From IMG/VR virus record IMGVR_UViG_3300011113_000226, positions 1 through 21,567 of that record: 21,567 nucleotides of DNA; one strand, 5' to 3'. Every line of letters begins with the position of its first letter. Position 1 is the stretch's first letter. The translations under genes and the position numbers were made by a program. This document shows positions 7,963-14,123 of this stretch, piece by piece. Below the pieces are notes generated by a model, which saw nothing but the letters and a program-made list of their open reading frames with translations, was not told where the DNA came from and ran no database searches. The stretch is from a virus.

Positions 7963-8862
7963 ATGGCAGATACTACAAGATTTGATTATAGATATCCGCT
8001 TACAAAACTTACCAGTTCCGATGATTATTTGAAGATTACGGTTCTTGATTATAAACCACCTGGATTTACTCCAACTTCAGGAACAGGATTTACTTTACCA
8101 ACTGCTGGTGAAGTTGGAGGATATAACATTAAGCAAGAAAAAGGAACTATTATACTTCCCATTCCCGATAAAGTTGAAGATAAAAATAGTGCAACTTGGG
8201 GAAAATCATCTTTAGGGCCAGTAGAGGCAGGAGTTTTAGCATTTGGTGAAAATGCAATAAAAGATCCTAAAAAAATTCCATCAAATATACAAAATGTTCT
8301 TAGTAGTGTTTTAGGTGCTTCTCAAACTGGAACATCACAAAAAATGCTTCAAGGTGGTGCAATTCAGTATGCGGCGAATATATTAATGGGAGGTCAAGGT
8401 AAAGTAGATTTTATTTCAAGATACTCGGGTGCCATATTCAATTCAAACATTGAACTAGTTTTTAGTAGTGTTAATATAAGAGAACCTTTTAATTTTGGAT
8501 TTGATATTGTTCCTCGTTCTCAAAAAGAAGCACAGCAAGTCAAAGAGATTATTAGAACATTTAAAAAACACAGTGCTGCTAAAAAAAATGTAGGAGCAGC
8601 GACAGGATTGTTTCTCAAAGCACCAGAAGTATTCAAACTTGAGTATATGAGTGGCAATAAGCGGCACCCTTACCTGAATAGATTTAAAATTTGCGCTTTA
8701 CAAGGTATGAGTGTTGATTATACTGGCACCAACAACACTTATGCTACATATCCAGATGGAGCGCCAATTAATATGATTTTGGGACTCAGTTTCCAAGAAC
8801 TCACTCCAATCTTTGCAGAAGATTATGATGAAGGTATCGGTACAGAAGGGACGGGTTACTAA
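7963..8862 (+). CDS. 48: Baseplate tail-tube cap protein gp48
   Basis: A 299-residue protein matching the gp48 family of cyanomyoviruses, the baseplate protein that caps the hub and starts the tail tube in T4 together with gp54. Seen here are an N-terminal RFDYRYPLTKLTSSDDYLKI segment, a variable Gly/Ala-rich middle (residues about 85-150), and a tube-like C-terminal part: RYSGAIFNSNIELVFSSVNI, then LKAPEVFKLEYMSGNKRHPY, FKICALQGMSVDYTG, and ILGLSFQELTPIF near the end. This final pattern (short strands ending in SFQEL plus an acidic tail) is typical of gp19/gp48/gp54 proteins. The stop overlaps the gp53 ATG (TAATG), so both are translated together. Confidence 0.82.
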   Translation: MADTTRFDYRYPLTKLTSSDDYLKITVLDYKPPGFTPTSGTGFTLPTAGEVGGYNIKQEKGTIILPIPDKVEDKNSATWGKSSLGPVEAGVLAFGENAIKDPKKIPSNIQNVLSSVLGASQTGTSQKMLQGGAIQYAANILMGGQGKVDFISRYSGAIFNSNIELVFSSVNIREPFNFGFDIVPRSQKEAQQVKEIIRTFKKHSAAKKNVGAATGLFLKAPEVFKLEYMSGNKRHPYLNRFKICALQGMSVDYTGTNNTYATYPDGAPINMILGLSFQELTPIFAEDYDEGIGTEGTGY

Positions 8863-9509
8863 TGTCTTACTTTAGAGAACTACCAAATCTAGAATATCAA
8901 TCTTTTCTATCGGACAGAAAGTCTGTTGATGAATACATTTTAGTAAAGAATTTATTCCGTAGAGTAAAACTTCGTGATGACTTACAGAACATCTTCACCA
9001 TTTTTGACAAGTACCAAATTGTTGATGGTGCTCGCCCAGATACAGTTGCAGAAGAACTTTATGGAAGTGCTCAATATGACTGGGTTGTTTTAATTGGTGC
9101 AGGAATTACAAGAGTAAGAGACCAATGGCCTCTTTCTGATAAGCAGGTTTATGATTATGCAGAGTCCATTTATGGTGAAGACTTAAATGCAATTCACCAT
9201 TATGAGACCACAGAAGTTAAGGACTCACAGGACCGTTTAATTCTCCCAGCAGGTAAAGTCGTTGATGCTAATTTTACAATTCCAAAACCAGGCGATCCAA
9301 CAACGACATTGAATCCAGTAGTTGGAGTATCAAACTATGAATATGAGGTTCTTAAAAATAATGATAAGCGTGGTATCTACGTTCTTAAACCAAGGTACTT
9401 ACAACAAGTTCTTCTTGATACAAGAAGAGAGATGTATTATGATAAGTCCTCACAATATGTCAATGATAGACTAATCAAGACTGAAAATACCAGAGCATCA
9501 AACCCATAA
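8862..9509 (+). CDS. 53: Baseplate wedge protein gp53
   Basis: A 215-residue protein of the T4 gp53 baseplate wedge family. It opens MSYFRELPNLEYQSFLSD, followed by KNLFRRVKLRDDLQNIFTIF and DGARPDTVAEELYGSAQYDW, then a hydrophobic VVLIGAG turn; this AEELYG-DWV pattern is a familiar mark of gp53 homologues, whose core resembles LysM. In T4 gp53 joins the wedges to one another. It is coupled to gp48 by a one-base overlap and ends the plus-strand cluster. Its last 12 bases overlap the end of the convergent Mom-like gene, and no intrinsic terminator separates the two converging transcription units. Confidence 0.87.
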   Translation: MSYFRELPNLEYQSFLSDRKSVDEYILVKNLFRRVKLRDDLQNIFTIFDKYQIVDGARPDTVAEELYGSAQYDWVVLIGAGITRVRDQWPLSDKQVYDYAESIYGEDLNAIHHYETTEVKDSQDRLILPAGKVVDANFTIPKPGDPTTTLNPVVGVSNYEYEVLKNNDKRGIYVLKPRYLQQVLLDTRREMYYDKSSQYVNDRLIKTENTRASNP

Positions 9510-10088
9510 GAGTTTTAAGTTTTTATCAAACATCATCACATATCGGTGTTTGCGGGAACGGTCTTTCCATTCTCCTGCAGCACCTTTAATTTTGCCTCTA
9601 GAGTGTTTAGTTCCGTCTGCATAGTAAAAATCTTTCTTTGGGTCTGAAAGTCCGCAATATTTAAAATTACAAGCGCGATAGATTGTACCAAAGTGGAAAT
9701 CACTATCAGCGTAAGAGATGATTGCCCTAACTTTTGTATCCTTCCGTAACTGTCTAATCGCTCTTGAAACAAACCAAGAAGTGATATTATATTCGGTTCC
9801 TTGGGTTTCAGGGTGAATGCAAAGTCGTGAAAGTTCAAATAATCCTTCTTGCTCATTCCGTTCTAGTCCAAATGCTCCTTGTGCGATTTCAGGAACAGGG
9901 AGACCTGTAAAAATTGCTGTTCCTAAAAGAGGTCCTATGTTTAGTGGGGAAAAGTCATTTTTCTTAAAAAGACCATAATTATAACCAGAGCGGTAACCTT
10001 TAGAAAAATCTTTTAGATAATGATAATTCAGTAGAAGGTCTGCTGCCTGCTTCTTTGTGATTCGGTCAATGTAATAGTCGGTTTTCAT
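9498..10088 (-). CDS. Mom-like DNA adenine modification protein (GNAT-type fold)
   Basis: A 196-residue protein resembling phage Mu Mom, which adds a methylcarbamoyl group to adenines and so hides phage DNA from restriction enzymes. Diagnostic segments are LFELSRLCIHPETQG (residues about 83-97) and ISYADSDFHFGTIYRACNFK (124-143) followed by YCG, matching the core of Mom and related GNAT-like proteins. The N-terminal half (YHYLKDFSKGYR, GTAIFTG) also fits. No Com-like zinc-finger regulator is present nearby. The ATG at 10088 immediately follows a terminator-like hairpin and U-run, and a perfect sigma70-type promoter lies just upstream, so expression looks unusually controlled. The 3' end overlaps gp53 by 12 bases, convergently. 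An unrelated GNAT acetyltransferase role is the main alternative. Confidence 0.75.
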   Translation of the reverse strand: MKTDYYIDRITKKQAADLLLNYHYLKDFSKGYRSGYNYGLFKKNDFSPLNIGPLLGTAIFTGLPVPEIAQGAFGLERNEQEGLFELSRLCIHPETQGTEYNITSWFVSRAIRQLRKDTKVRAIISYADSDFHFGTIYRACNFKYCGLSDPKKDFYYADGTKHSRGKIKGAAGEWKDRSRKHRYVMMFDKNLKLLWV

Positions 10089-10114
10089 AAAAAAGGGGAG
10101 ACCTTTGCCTCCCC
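10089..10114 (-). terminator. Terminator-like hairpin in the leader of the Mom-like gene
   Basis: On the minus strand GGGGAG pairs with CTCCCC across an 8-base loop, followed by six T residues that touch the ATG at 10088. It could end readthrough from the GIY-YIG gene, or act as an attenuator or 5' stabiliser for the Mom-like mRNA, because the predicted transcription start lies at its 5' edge. Confidence 0.75.
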
Positions 10115-10117
10115 CAT

Positions 10118-10146
10118 ATTATAGCACAGAATCAGTCCTTTGTCAA
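10118..10146 (-). promoter_or_regulatory. Perfect sigma70-type promoter for the Mom-like gene
   Basis: The minus strand carries TTGACA (10141-10146), exactly 17 bases, then TATAAT (10118-10123): both hexamers match consensus fully. The -35 box lies in the last codons of the GIY-YIG gene. The expected start is near 10111-10115, at the base of the GGGGAG/CTCCCC hairpin. Confidence 0.8.
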
Positions 10147-10848
10147 TTTTTTACCTTTATTCCAGGGAATTCTTCCTTTACAAGATTCACTTATCTTTTT
10201 TCTAACTTCTGGTCTTTTGGTTGGATTTTTATCACCAACTAATTTTCCTCTTGCTCTCAAACCTTTTTCTATATCTGACTGCCTTCTTTTTTCAGTCATA
10301 GTTTTTGGAGTTCCTCTATTTGCCTCTGCTATTTTTCTCTTATGTTGTTCAGTTAATTTTCTTCCTTTTGTTGCTTTACTTATTTTTTTCTTTGCTTCTT
10401 CTGTTAATTTTCTACCCTTACAAGCAACACTTAATTTTTGTCTTTGCTCCAAACTCATTTTTTTACCTTTATTATGGGGAGGTTTATTTTTTCTAGCATC
10501 ATTCATTTTTTTTATAATTTCAGGATCTCTAGGAATGCCCTTGTTCCAAGAAGTCATTCCCTTTCTACTAAATCCTGTAGAGGTTTGATATGATCTATTA
10601 GCAAAGTGTGGATTTTTTACTACTTTATAATATTCTTGTAAAATAATCTCATCAGCATATGCTTCTTCTCTTGTAGCATAATTACTTTTTAGGATTATTT
10701 TTTGTGTTGGTTTGAATGTTTTATCTTTAAAAGAACCAAAATACTTTACATCTTCTTCTGGAAGACATTTACAAGTTCTACTACCAAAATATCCTCTTCC
10801 CCATTCTTCATAGGAATAATAGACGTAGTGATACTCTTTGAGTTCCAT
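10132..10848 (-). CDS. GIY-YIG homing endonuclease with NUMOD3 repeats
   Basis: A 238-residue free-standing homing endonuclease, Seg-like. Residues 1-90 form the GIY-YIG nuclease: YHYVYYSYEEWGRGYFGSRT holds the variant Y-V-Y and Y-F-G strands, and TREEAYADEIILQEYYKV holds the catalytic glutamate helix, followed by NPHFANRSYQ. Residues about 95-238 are lysine-rich NUMOD3-type DNA-binding repeats, at least five units, several with GKK or GRK and E/K-rich helices (for example CKGRKLTEEAKKKISKATKG). I chose ATG 10848; the longer frame begins with TTG 10875, too near the late box at 10879-10886. The gene lies exactly between the gp32 terminator and the promoter of the Mom-like gene, a neat insertion between two transcription units. 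Confidence 0.85.
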   Translation of the reverse strand: MELKEYHYVYYSYEEWGRGYFGSRTCKCLPEEDVKYFGSFKDKTFKPTQKIILKSNYATREEAYADEIILQEYYKVVKNPHFANRSYQTSTGFSRKGMTSWNKGIPRDPEIIKKMNDARKNKPPHNKGKKMSLEQRQKLSVACKGRKLTEEAKKKISKATKGRKLTEQHKRKIAEANRGTPKTMTEKRRQSDIEKGLRARGKLVGDKNPTKRPEVRKKISESCKGRIPWNKGKKLTKD

Positions 10849-10878
10849 AATTCTGCTTCTAAATTGTGTTCGCAATAC

Positions 10879-10886
10879 TATTTATA
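10879..10886 (-). promoter_or_regulatory. Late promoter TATAAATA for the GIY-YIG gene
   Basis: An exact T4 late box on the minus strand, 30 bases before the ATG at 10848. It begins where the T-run of the gp32 terminator ends, so a terminator and a promoter are fused back to back. Confidence 0.65.
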
Positions 10887-10910
10887 AAAGAAAAGAGGCA
10901 TTTCTGCCTC
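10887..10910 (-). terminator. gp32 intrinsic terminator
   Basis: On the minus strand GAGGCA pairs with TGCCTC around a GAAA tetraloop, followed by TTTTCTTTT. It lies 43 bases after the gp32 stop and would separate gp32 from the GIY-YIG gene. Many T4-like phages end gene 32 with a similar structure. Confidence 0.8.
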
Positions 10911-10952
10911 CTTTCCACTCTTATGGATGCGAACACATTAGAGCACTATTAT

Positions 10953-11876
10953 TTATTCCGCTAATTTTGCGAAGTATGACAAGGTTTCGTCGGCATCGTC
11001 TTCATCTTCCTCAACCGCAGCACGGCGAGTGGGTTTCAGATTGGACAGTTCCTCACGCAGGTCATCATCCAGTTCCTTGACAGAACCACGGGTGTTGTCC
11101 TCATCCAGATCTTCGGGGTCCTGATAGCGGGGAGTACCCTTATTACCTAGCACATAGTCAAGACGCTTCTTCAGTTCATCATAAGACTTGAACTGGTCAG
11201 CAGCGATGTGATCAGCAAGCGAATACTGCTTCTTCCACACTGCTTCCATAGCGTCATCATCGTCCAGCAGAGGACCAGGTGCAGCAAACTCAGAAGAATC
11301 ATAGTTGCGATAACCAGCAACATTCTTCGCTTTCAGTTTGAAGTTGGCACCTTGCCAGAAGTCAAACGGATCAATCGCTTGCTCATCTTCAAACTCGGGT
11401 TGCATTGCAGCAGTCAGTTTGTCAAAGATTTTCTTACCATACTTGAAGAGAAACACTTTACCCTCATTTTGAGGATTGGCAGGATCTTTAACAACATAGA
11501 TGTTAGAGATGTAAGTCAGTTTGCGCTTCTGCTTACGCGCAAGTTCTTTACCAGCATCAGTGCCGTTGTTCCACAGTTCAGAGTTCAGTTCGGACACAGG
11601 GTCCTTCTGACCCAGGGTGGTGAGACTGTTCTCAATGTACCAACCACCAGAACCTTGGAATGCGTGACTATACAGCTTCACGAATGGCAGGTCTTCACCA
11701 TTGGGGGCAGGCAGGAAACGGATTACGGCATAACCATTGCCGCTCTTATCTACATCCAGTTTCCACAGGCGGTCATCACTAGAACCGCTGGTTGTATTCA
11801 TTTTTTCAACTTCTTTGACCAGTTTGGCAGTCAAAGAACCAAGTTTAGATTGCTTCTTAAGGTCAGCAAAAGACAT
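10953..11876 (-). CDS. 32: Single-stranded DNA-binding protein gp32
   Basis: A 307-residue homologue of T4 gp32 (301 residues), which coats single-stranded DNA in replication, recombination and repair. The order is as in T4: N-terminal cooperative segment; core with DRLWKLDVDKSGNGYAVIRF and LPAPNGEDLPFVK; the conserved YISNIYVVKDPANPQNEGKV and FKYGKKIFDKL; and a long acidic C-terminal tail from about residue 255 that in T4 recruits partner proteins. The zinc-ribbon cysteines of T4 gp32 are absent, and the protein contains no cysteine at all. Upstream are a near-consensus promoter (11920-11948) and a tandem repeat that includes the GAGG ribosome-binding site. GC content is higher than in the surrounding endonuclease genes, as often in highly expressed core genes. 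Confidence 0.95.
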   Translation of the reverse strand: MSFADLKKQSKLGSLTAKLVKEVEKMNTTSGSSDDRLWKLDVDKSGNGYAVIRFLPAPNGEDLPFVKLYSHAFQGSGGWYIENSLTTLGQKDPVSELNSELWNNGTDAGKELARKQKRKLTYISNIYVVKDPANPQNEGKVFLFKYGKKIFDKLTAAMQPEFEDEQAIDPFDFWQGANFKLKAKNVAGYRNYDSSEFAAPGPLLDDDDAMEAVWKKQYSLADHIAADQFKSYDELKKRLDYVLGNKGTPRYQDPEDLDEDNTRGSVKELDDDLREELSNLKPTRRAAVEEDEDDADETLSYFAKLAE

Positions 11877-11878
11877 TT

Positions 11879-11922
11879 GGATTACCTCGGATAGTTTGGA
11901 TTCGGGGGATTACTCGGATAGT
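11879..11922 (-). repeat. Direct repeat in the gp32 leader, possible operator
   Basis: On the minus strand ACTATCCGAGTAATCC (11907-11922) is repeated as ACTATCCGAGGTAATCC (11879-11895), differing by one extra G. The first copy overlaps the -10 box and the second contains the GAGG ribosome-binding site eight bases before the gp32 ATG. T4 gp32 represses its own translation through its leader RNA, so an operator role is plausible but inferred. Confidence 0.5.
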
Positions 11923-11948
11923 ATAACAGAATTTCTCTCAGCGGTCAA
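11920..11948 (-). promoter_or_regulatory. Sigma70-type promoter for gp32
   Basis: The minus strand has TTGACC (11943-11948), 17 bases, then TATACT (11920-11925), each one base from consensus. It overlaps the end of the DUF1825 gene. The expected start is near 11913, giving a 36-base leader before the gp32 ATG. Confidence 0.7.
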
Positions 11949-12270
11949 TGTATTGCTTGAGAGATTCAATGGTTTTGTTCATACTATTGAATAACAGTTG
12001 CATATCAGTCTCTGGTGGGAAACCCATCAGTGCCACTGATTTGCGTAGGTTCTCTTTCATCTCAACCGCTTGGGGGTCGTCTGAAAGGGATAACCTAGTA
12101 TACATCACTCTCTGCTTTTCTAGCAAGAGCTCAAGTTTTTCAATGTGTTCCAGTTTGGTCTCACGGGGCATCACACCAAAAGTAAGAATACTTCCGTAAA
12201 TTTCTTCCTGTAACTTGTTGATTTCTCTCAGTTCTTCTTGAATAATATCGGAATCGAAAAAGCTACTCAT
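11938..12270 (-). CDS. DUF1825-like protein shared with cyanobacteria
   Basis: A 110-residue helical protein starting MSSFFDSDIIQEELREINKL, very like the cyanobacterial DUF1825 family opening (SFFDSEIVQ), with a middle LEHIEKLELLLEKQRVMYTR and a C-terminus LLFNSMNKTIESLKQYIDR of the same pattern. The function of DUF1825 is unknown; it occurs widely in cyanobacteria and their phages. Here it lies between gp59 (overlapping by 8 bases) and gp32, inside the replication operon, which hints at a link to DNA replication or to host takeover. No membrane segment or catalytic motif is visible. It lacks an own clear ribosome-binding site and probably relies on translation of gp59. Confidence 0.75.
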   Translation of the reverse strand: MSSFFDSDIIQEELREINKLQEEIYGSILTFGVMPRETKLEHIEKLELLLEKQRVMYTRLSLSDDPQAVEMKENLRKSVALMGFPPETDMQLLFNSMNKTIESLKQYIDR

Positions 12271-12853
12271 TTATAATTTCCCGTAAAATTTTCCTATACT
12301 GGAATACGTCAATATTTATGAAGGGGTTATATTTTTTGATTTTCAAACTGACGGTTTCCCACACTGGGTCCAGGAGTTTCTTGTCAAATTTATTCCCGAA
12401 CAGGAATATCTTATCATAGATTACTAGGGTTTCTAGGCTAATCTTCCCGCTCAGGAACTTTTTAAGAACGGGTGGATGACCCTTGGAACAATTCAGTGCA
12501 TCGTCTAATTTTGTCTCCGAGAACAATTCTGCTGATTGCTCCTTGAACAAGTACGTCAAACTCTGCTGTCTTTTCATCCAGTCTGCGTAAGTCCTTTCGC
12601 CAGAACTTATAATTTCTCCAATCCATAAGTTTTGTGGGTTATCGGCAGCAACAAAATTTGAGACTAGAAAATCTAAAACTTCTTTATCAGAATACTTTCT
12701 TGATGTCTTCTCAAAAAAATATTTATCCTTGCGTTTGTTAAACGAAGTTAAACTGGCACGGGTTTTCGCACCGTACTTGAAGAAGTCGTATTTTGGGTTT
12801 GTGAAATGGTTTTTAAGTGACAAATAATGTTGATAAGTTTCAAAGGGAGACAT
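12263..12853 (-). CDS. 59: Helicase loader gp59
   Basis: A 196-residue homologue of T4 gp59 (217 residues), which places the gp41 replicative helicase on gp32-coated forks. Likeness to T4 is visible in YDFFKYGAKTRASLTSFNKR followed by KDKYFFEKTSRKY (T4 has KYDVIKY and RRDKYFFQKLSEKY), and in FLVSNFVAADNPQNLWIGEI. The C-terminal half (ISLETLVIYDKIF, WETVSLKIKKYNPFI) is helical as in T4. I chose ATG 12853 (MSPFETYQHYLSLKNHF): the longer frame adds 38 unrelated hydrophobic residues that are only a shadow of the HNH gene. The start overlaps the end of that HNH gene by 14 bases; an AACGGAGG stretch about 14 bases upstream, inside the HNH gene, may serve as ribosome-binding site. Confidence 0.88.
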   Translation of the reverse strand: MSPFETYQHYLSLKNHFTNPKYDFFKYGAKTRASLTSFNKRKDKYFFEKTSRKYSDKEVLDFLVSNFVAADNPQNLWIGEIISSGERTYADWMKRQQSLTYLFKEQSAELFSETKLDDALNCSKGHPPVLKKFLSGKISLETLVIYDKIFLFGNKFDKKLLDPVWETVSLKIKKYNPFINIDVFQYRKILREIINE

Positions 12854-13199
12854 TATAAGAATGGTAACCTCCGTTTTTAAATCTATCTCTATTATTTTCA
12901 GACCAGTCACCCCAATAAAGATTATCAAGAGACCAGTTTTGCCTATTGTCATCCCTATGTAAGACACAAGGCTTATTATATGGGTTAGGTATAAAGTGCT
13001 CTGCTAAAAGTTTATGAACCTTTCCATTTATCTTTTTACCATTATGTCGTAGAGTATATCTAGGATAGCAGTTTTTATCATTAGGGTCAAACACTACTTT
13101 CAAAAATCCTCCCACAACACCCTTACGAGGAATAGAATATACCCTACCATCTTCATATAGAATATAGTTAGGGTATCCATTAATTTTCGTACTCCTCAT
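12840..13199 (-). CDS. HNH homing endonuclease between gp33 and gp59
   Basis: A 119-residue HNH endonuclease with an N-terminal NUMOD4-like part (INGYPNYILYEDGRVYS, residues about 6-22) and a C-terminal HNH core: KVHKLLAEHFIPNP, then KPCVLHRDDNRQNWSLDNLY and WGDWSENN (residues about 60-105), with the expected His, Asp, Asn and Asn positions. I chose ATG 13199, which overlaps the gp33 stop as ATGA; a longer frame from 13256 adds only gp33 shadow sequence. Its end overlaps the first codons of gp59. In T4 genes 33 and 59 are neighbours, so the gene has been added exactly at this boundary while keeping coupled translation on both sides. Confidence 0.85.
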   Translation of the reverse strand: MRSTKINGYPNYILYEDGRVYSIPRKGVVGGFLKVVFDPNDKNCYPRYTLRHNGKKINGKVHKLLAEHFIPNPYNKPCVLHRDDNRQNWSLDNLYWGDWSENNRDRFKNGGYHSYNVSL

Positions 13200-13456
13200 A
13201 GAGGCAGTTTTGCTTTTGAAGTTCTTTTCATAAAGTTCAGACGAGTGGCATCCCACTTCAATCTTTCTTTCAGAGGTTTTGAAATGAGTTTTGTGACTGA
13301 TTCTACTTCAAGACTATTGATTTCACAATAATGGCAGATCGCATCAATATAGTTCATATTTTCGGTTGCGACAATATGCTCTATCTCCAAAGCAAACTTG
13401 GAAGGTGTCAAAAACTTATTTTCTATTACCTGTTCTAATTCTTTATTTGGTTCCAT
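13196..13456 (-). CDS. 33: Late transcription coactivator gp33
   Basis: An 86-residue homologue of T4 gp33 (112 residues), which links RNA polymerase carrying gp55 to the sliding clamp and so activates late promoters. The conserved part is FALEIEHIVATENMNYIDAI followed by CHYCEINSLEVESVTKLI, comparable to T4 IIEKMVEEFGMSYLEATTAF. The C-terminus RLNFMKRTSKAKLPL ends in the hydrophobic tail through which gp33/gp55 proteins contact the sliding clamp. I prefer ATG 13456 over ATG 13555: the shorter form overlaps the exonuclease gene by only 14 bases, matches the usual size in cyanophages and removes a serine/asparagine-rich extension that looks like out-of-frame sequence. The gp33 gene explains how the late boxes noted in this window could be used. 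Confidence 0.85.
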   Translation of the reverse strand: MEPNKELEQVIENKFLTPSKFALEIEHIVATENMNYIDAICHYCEINSLEVESVTKLISKPLKERLKWDATRLNFMKRTSKAKLPL

Positions 13457-14123
13457 AGAGTTCCAGTTTATCTCCAACAAACTTTCTAATGTATTGGGTG
13501 AGTAGTTTGAGGTACTTTGCTTTGTCTCTTTCTTCATAAACGACGCATTCTCCATTTTCGCAAGCCATAATGATTACAAGTTTTTTAACAGTCAGTCCTG
13601 TTAGTTCATAAAGCATAGCACCGTATGCCATACACTGAACAAAATAGTGTTCAATCCACTCGCGTGGTTTTGGTTTTTTAGAAGTCTTAAAGTCGATTAT
13701 TGCTAACTCGCCGTCATATTCAGCGATACAGTCAACAGTCCCAGCAATACCCAATTGCTTACTATATAGGGACCCTTCAAGGGCGTAAATATTATTTATA
13801 CGATTTAGATTCGTCTTCGCAATCTTAAAAAGAAAATCCGCAATAGGCGAAACTGGCGGTAGAGTTTTATTGTAAAGATGATTTTCCACAAGAGAATGCA
13901 TATCTGTGCCGCGAGAAGTAGCCGCTTTAGTAATCTTTTGCGCTTCATCCTCACCAATCTTTTTGCGCCAGTTATCGAAGATTTCACGATTAAAATGACT
14001 AGTAACAGAAGTAATCGAAACTAAACGAAGAAGTTCTTCGTCATCTGGAACCTTGTAATAACGAACACCATCTATAGTTTCACGCTCCAACTTAGGGAGT
14101 TCAATATCAATATGATTAAACAT
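13443..14123 (-). CDS. RecB/Cas4-like PD-(D/E)XK exonuclease
   Basis: A 226-residue nuclease of the RecB-like PD-(D/E)XK superfamily, common beside phoH in cyanomyoviruses. Core residues in order: H76 in GTDMHSLVE, E116 in YALEGSLYS, D131 in IAGTVDCIAEYDG, D144-x-K146 in AIIDFKTSKK and Q163 in YFVQCMAYGAML. These match the His-Glu-Asp-(D-x-K)-Gln pattern of metal-dependent exonucleases. It probably processes DNA ends in recombination, or degrades host DNA. It starts at ATG 14123, overlapping the PhoH stop by one base (TAATG), and its end overlaps gp33 by 14 bases. Its function in the phage is inferred only from family membership. Confidence 0.85.
   Translation of the reverse strand: MFNHIDIELPKLERETIDGVRYYKVPDDEELLRLVSITSVTSHFNREIFDNWRKKIGEDEAQKITKAATSRGTDMHSLVENHLYNKTLPPVSPIADFLFKIAKTNLNRINNIYALEGSLYSKQLGIAGTVDCIAEYDGELAIIDFKTSKKPKPREWIEHYFVQCMAYGAMLYELTGLTVKKLVIIMACENGECVVYEERDKAKYLKLLTQYIRKFVGDKLELYGTK

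Noticed and set aside
10217-10588. Long open frame on the plus strand with hydrophobic product
   Set aside because: It is the complement of the lysine-rich NUMOD3 repeats of the GIY-YIG gene; the phenylalanine/leucine runs mirror AAA/GAA-rich codons.
10132-10600. Repeated GKK/GRK-type units that resemble a repeat array
   Set aside because: These are protein-level NUMOD3 repeats in a coding gene, not a CRISPR or DNA repeat array.
10949-10956. AATAAATA at the end of gp32
   Set aside because: It includes the gp32 stop codon and lies before the gp32 terminator, so a transcript from it would end at once.
11208-11894. 228-codon plus-strand frame
   Set aside because: It lies opposite gp32, a certain gene, and has no start signal or protein-like motif.
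12313-12320. CATAAATA inside the end of gp59
   Set aside because: Possible late box for the DUF1825 gene, but it lies in coding sequence in an AT-rich stretch and has no further support.
12854-12967. N-terminal extension of the gp59 frame
   Set aside because: The 38 extra residues are hydrophobic shadow sequence of the HNH gene and are absent from the gp59 family.
13793-13800. Exact TATAAATA on the minus strand
   Set aside because: It lies within the exonuclease coding region, over 330 bases before the next gene; probably encoded by chance, though an internal late promoter for gp33 is not excluded.
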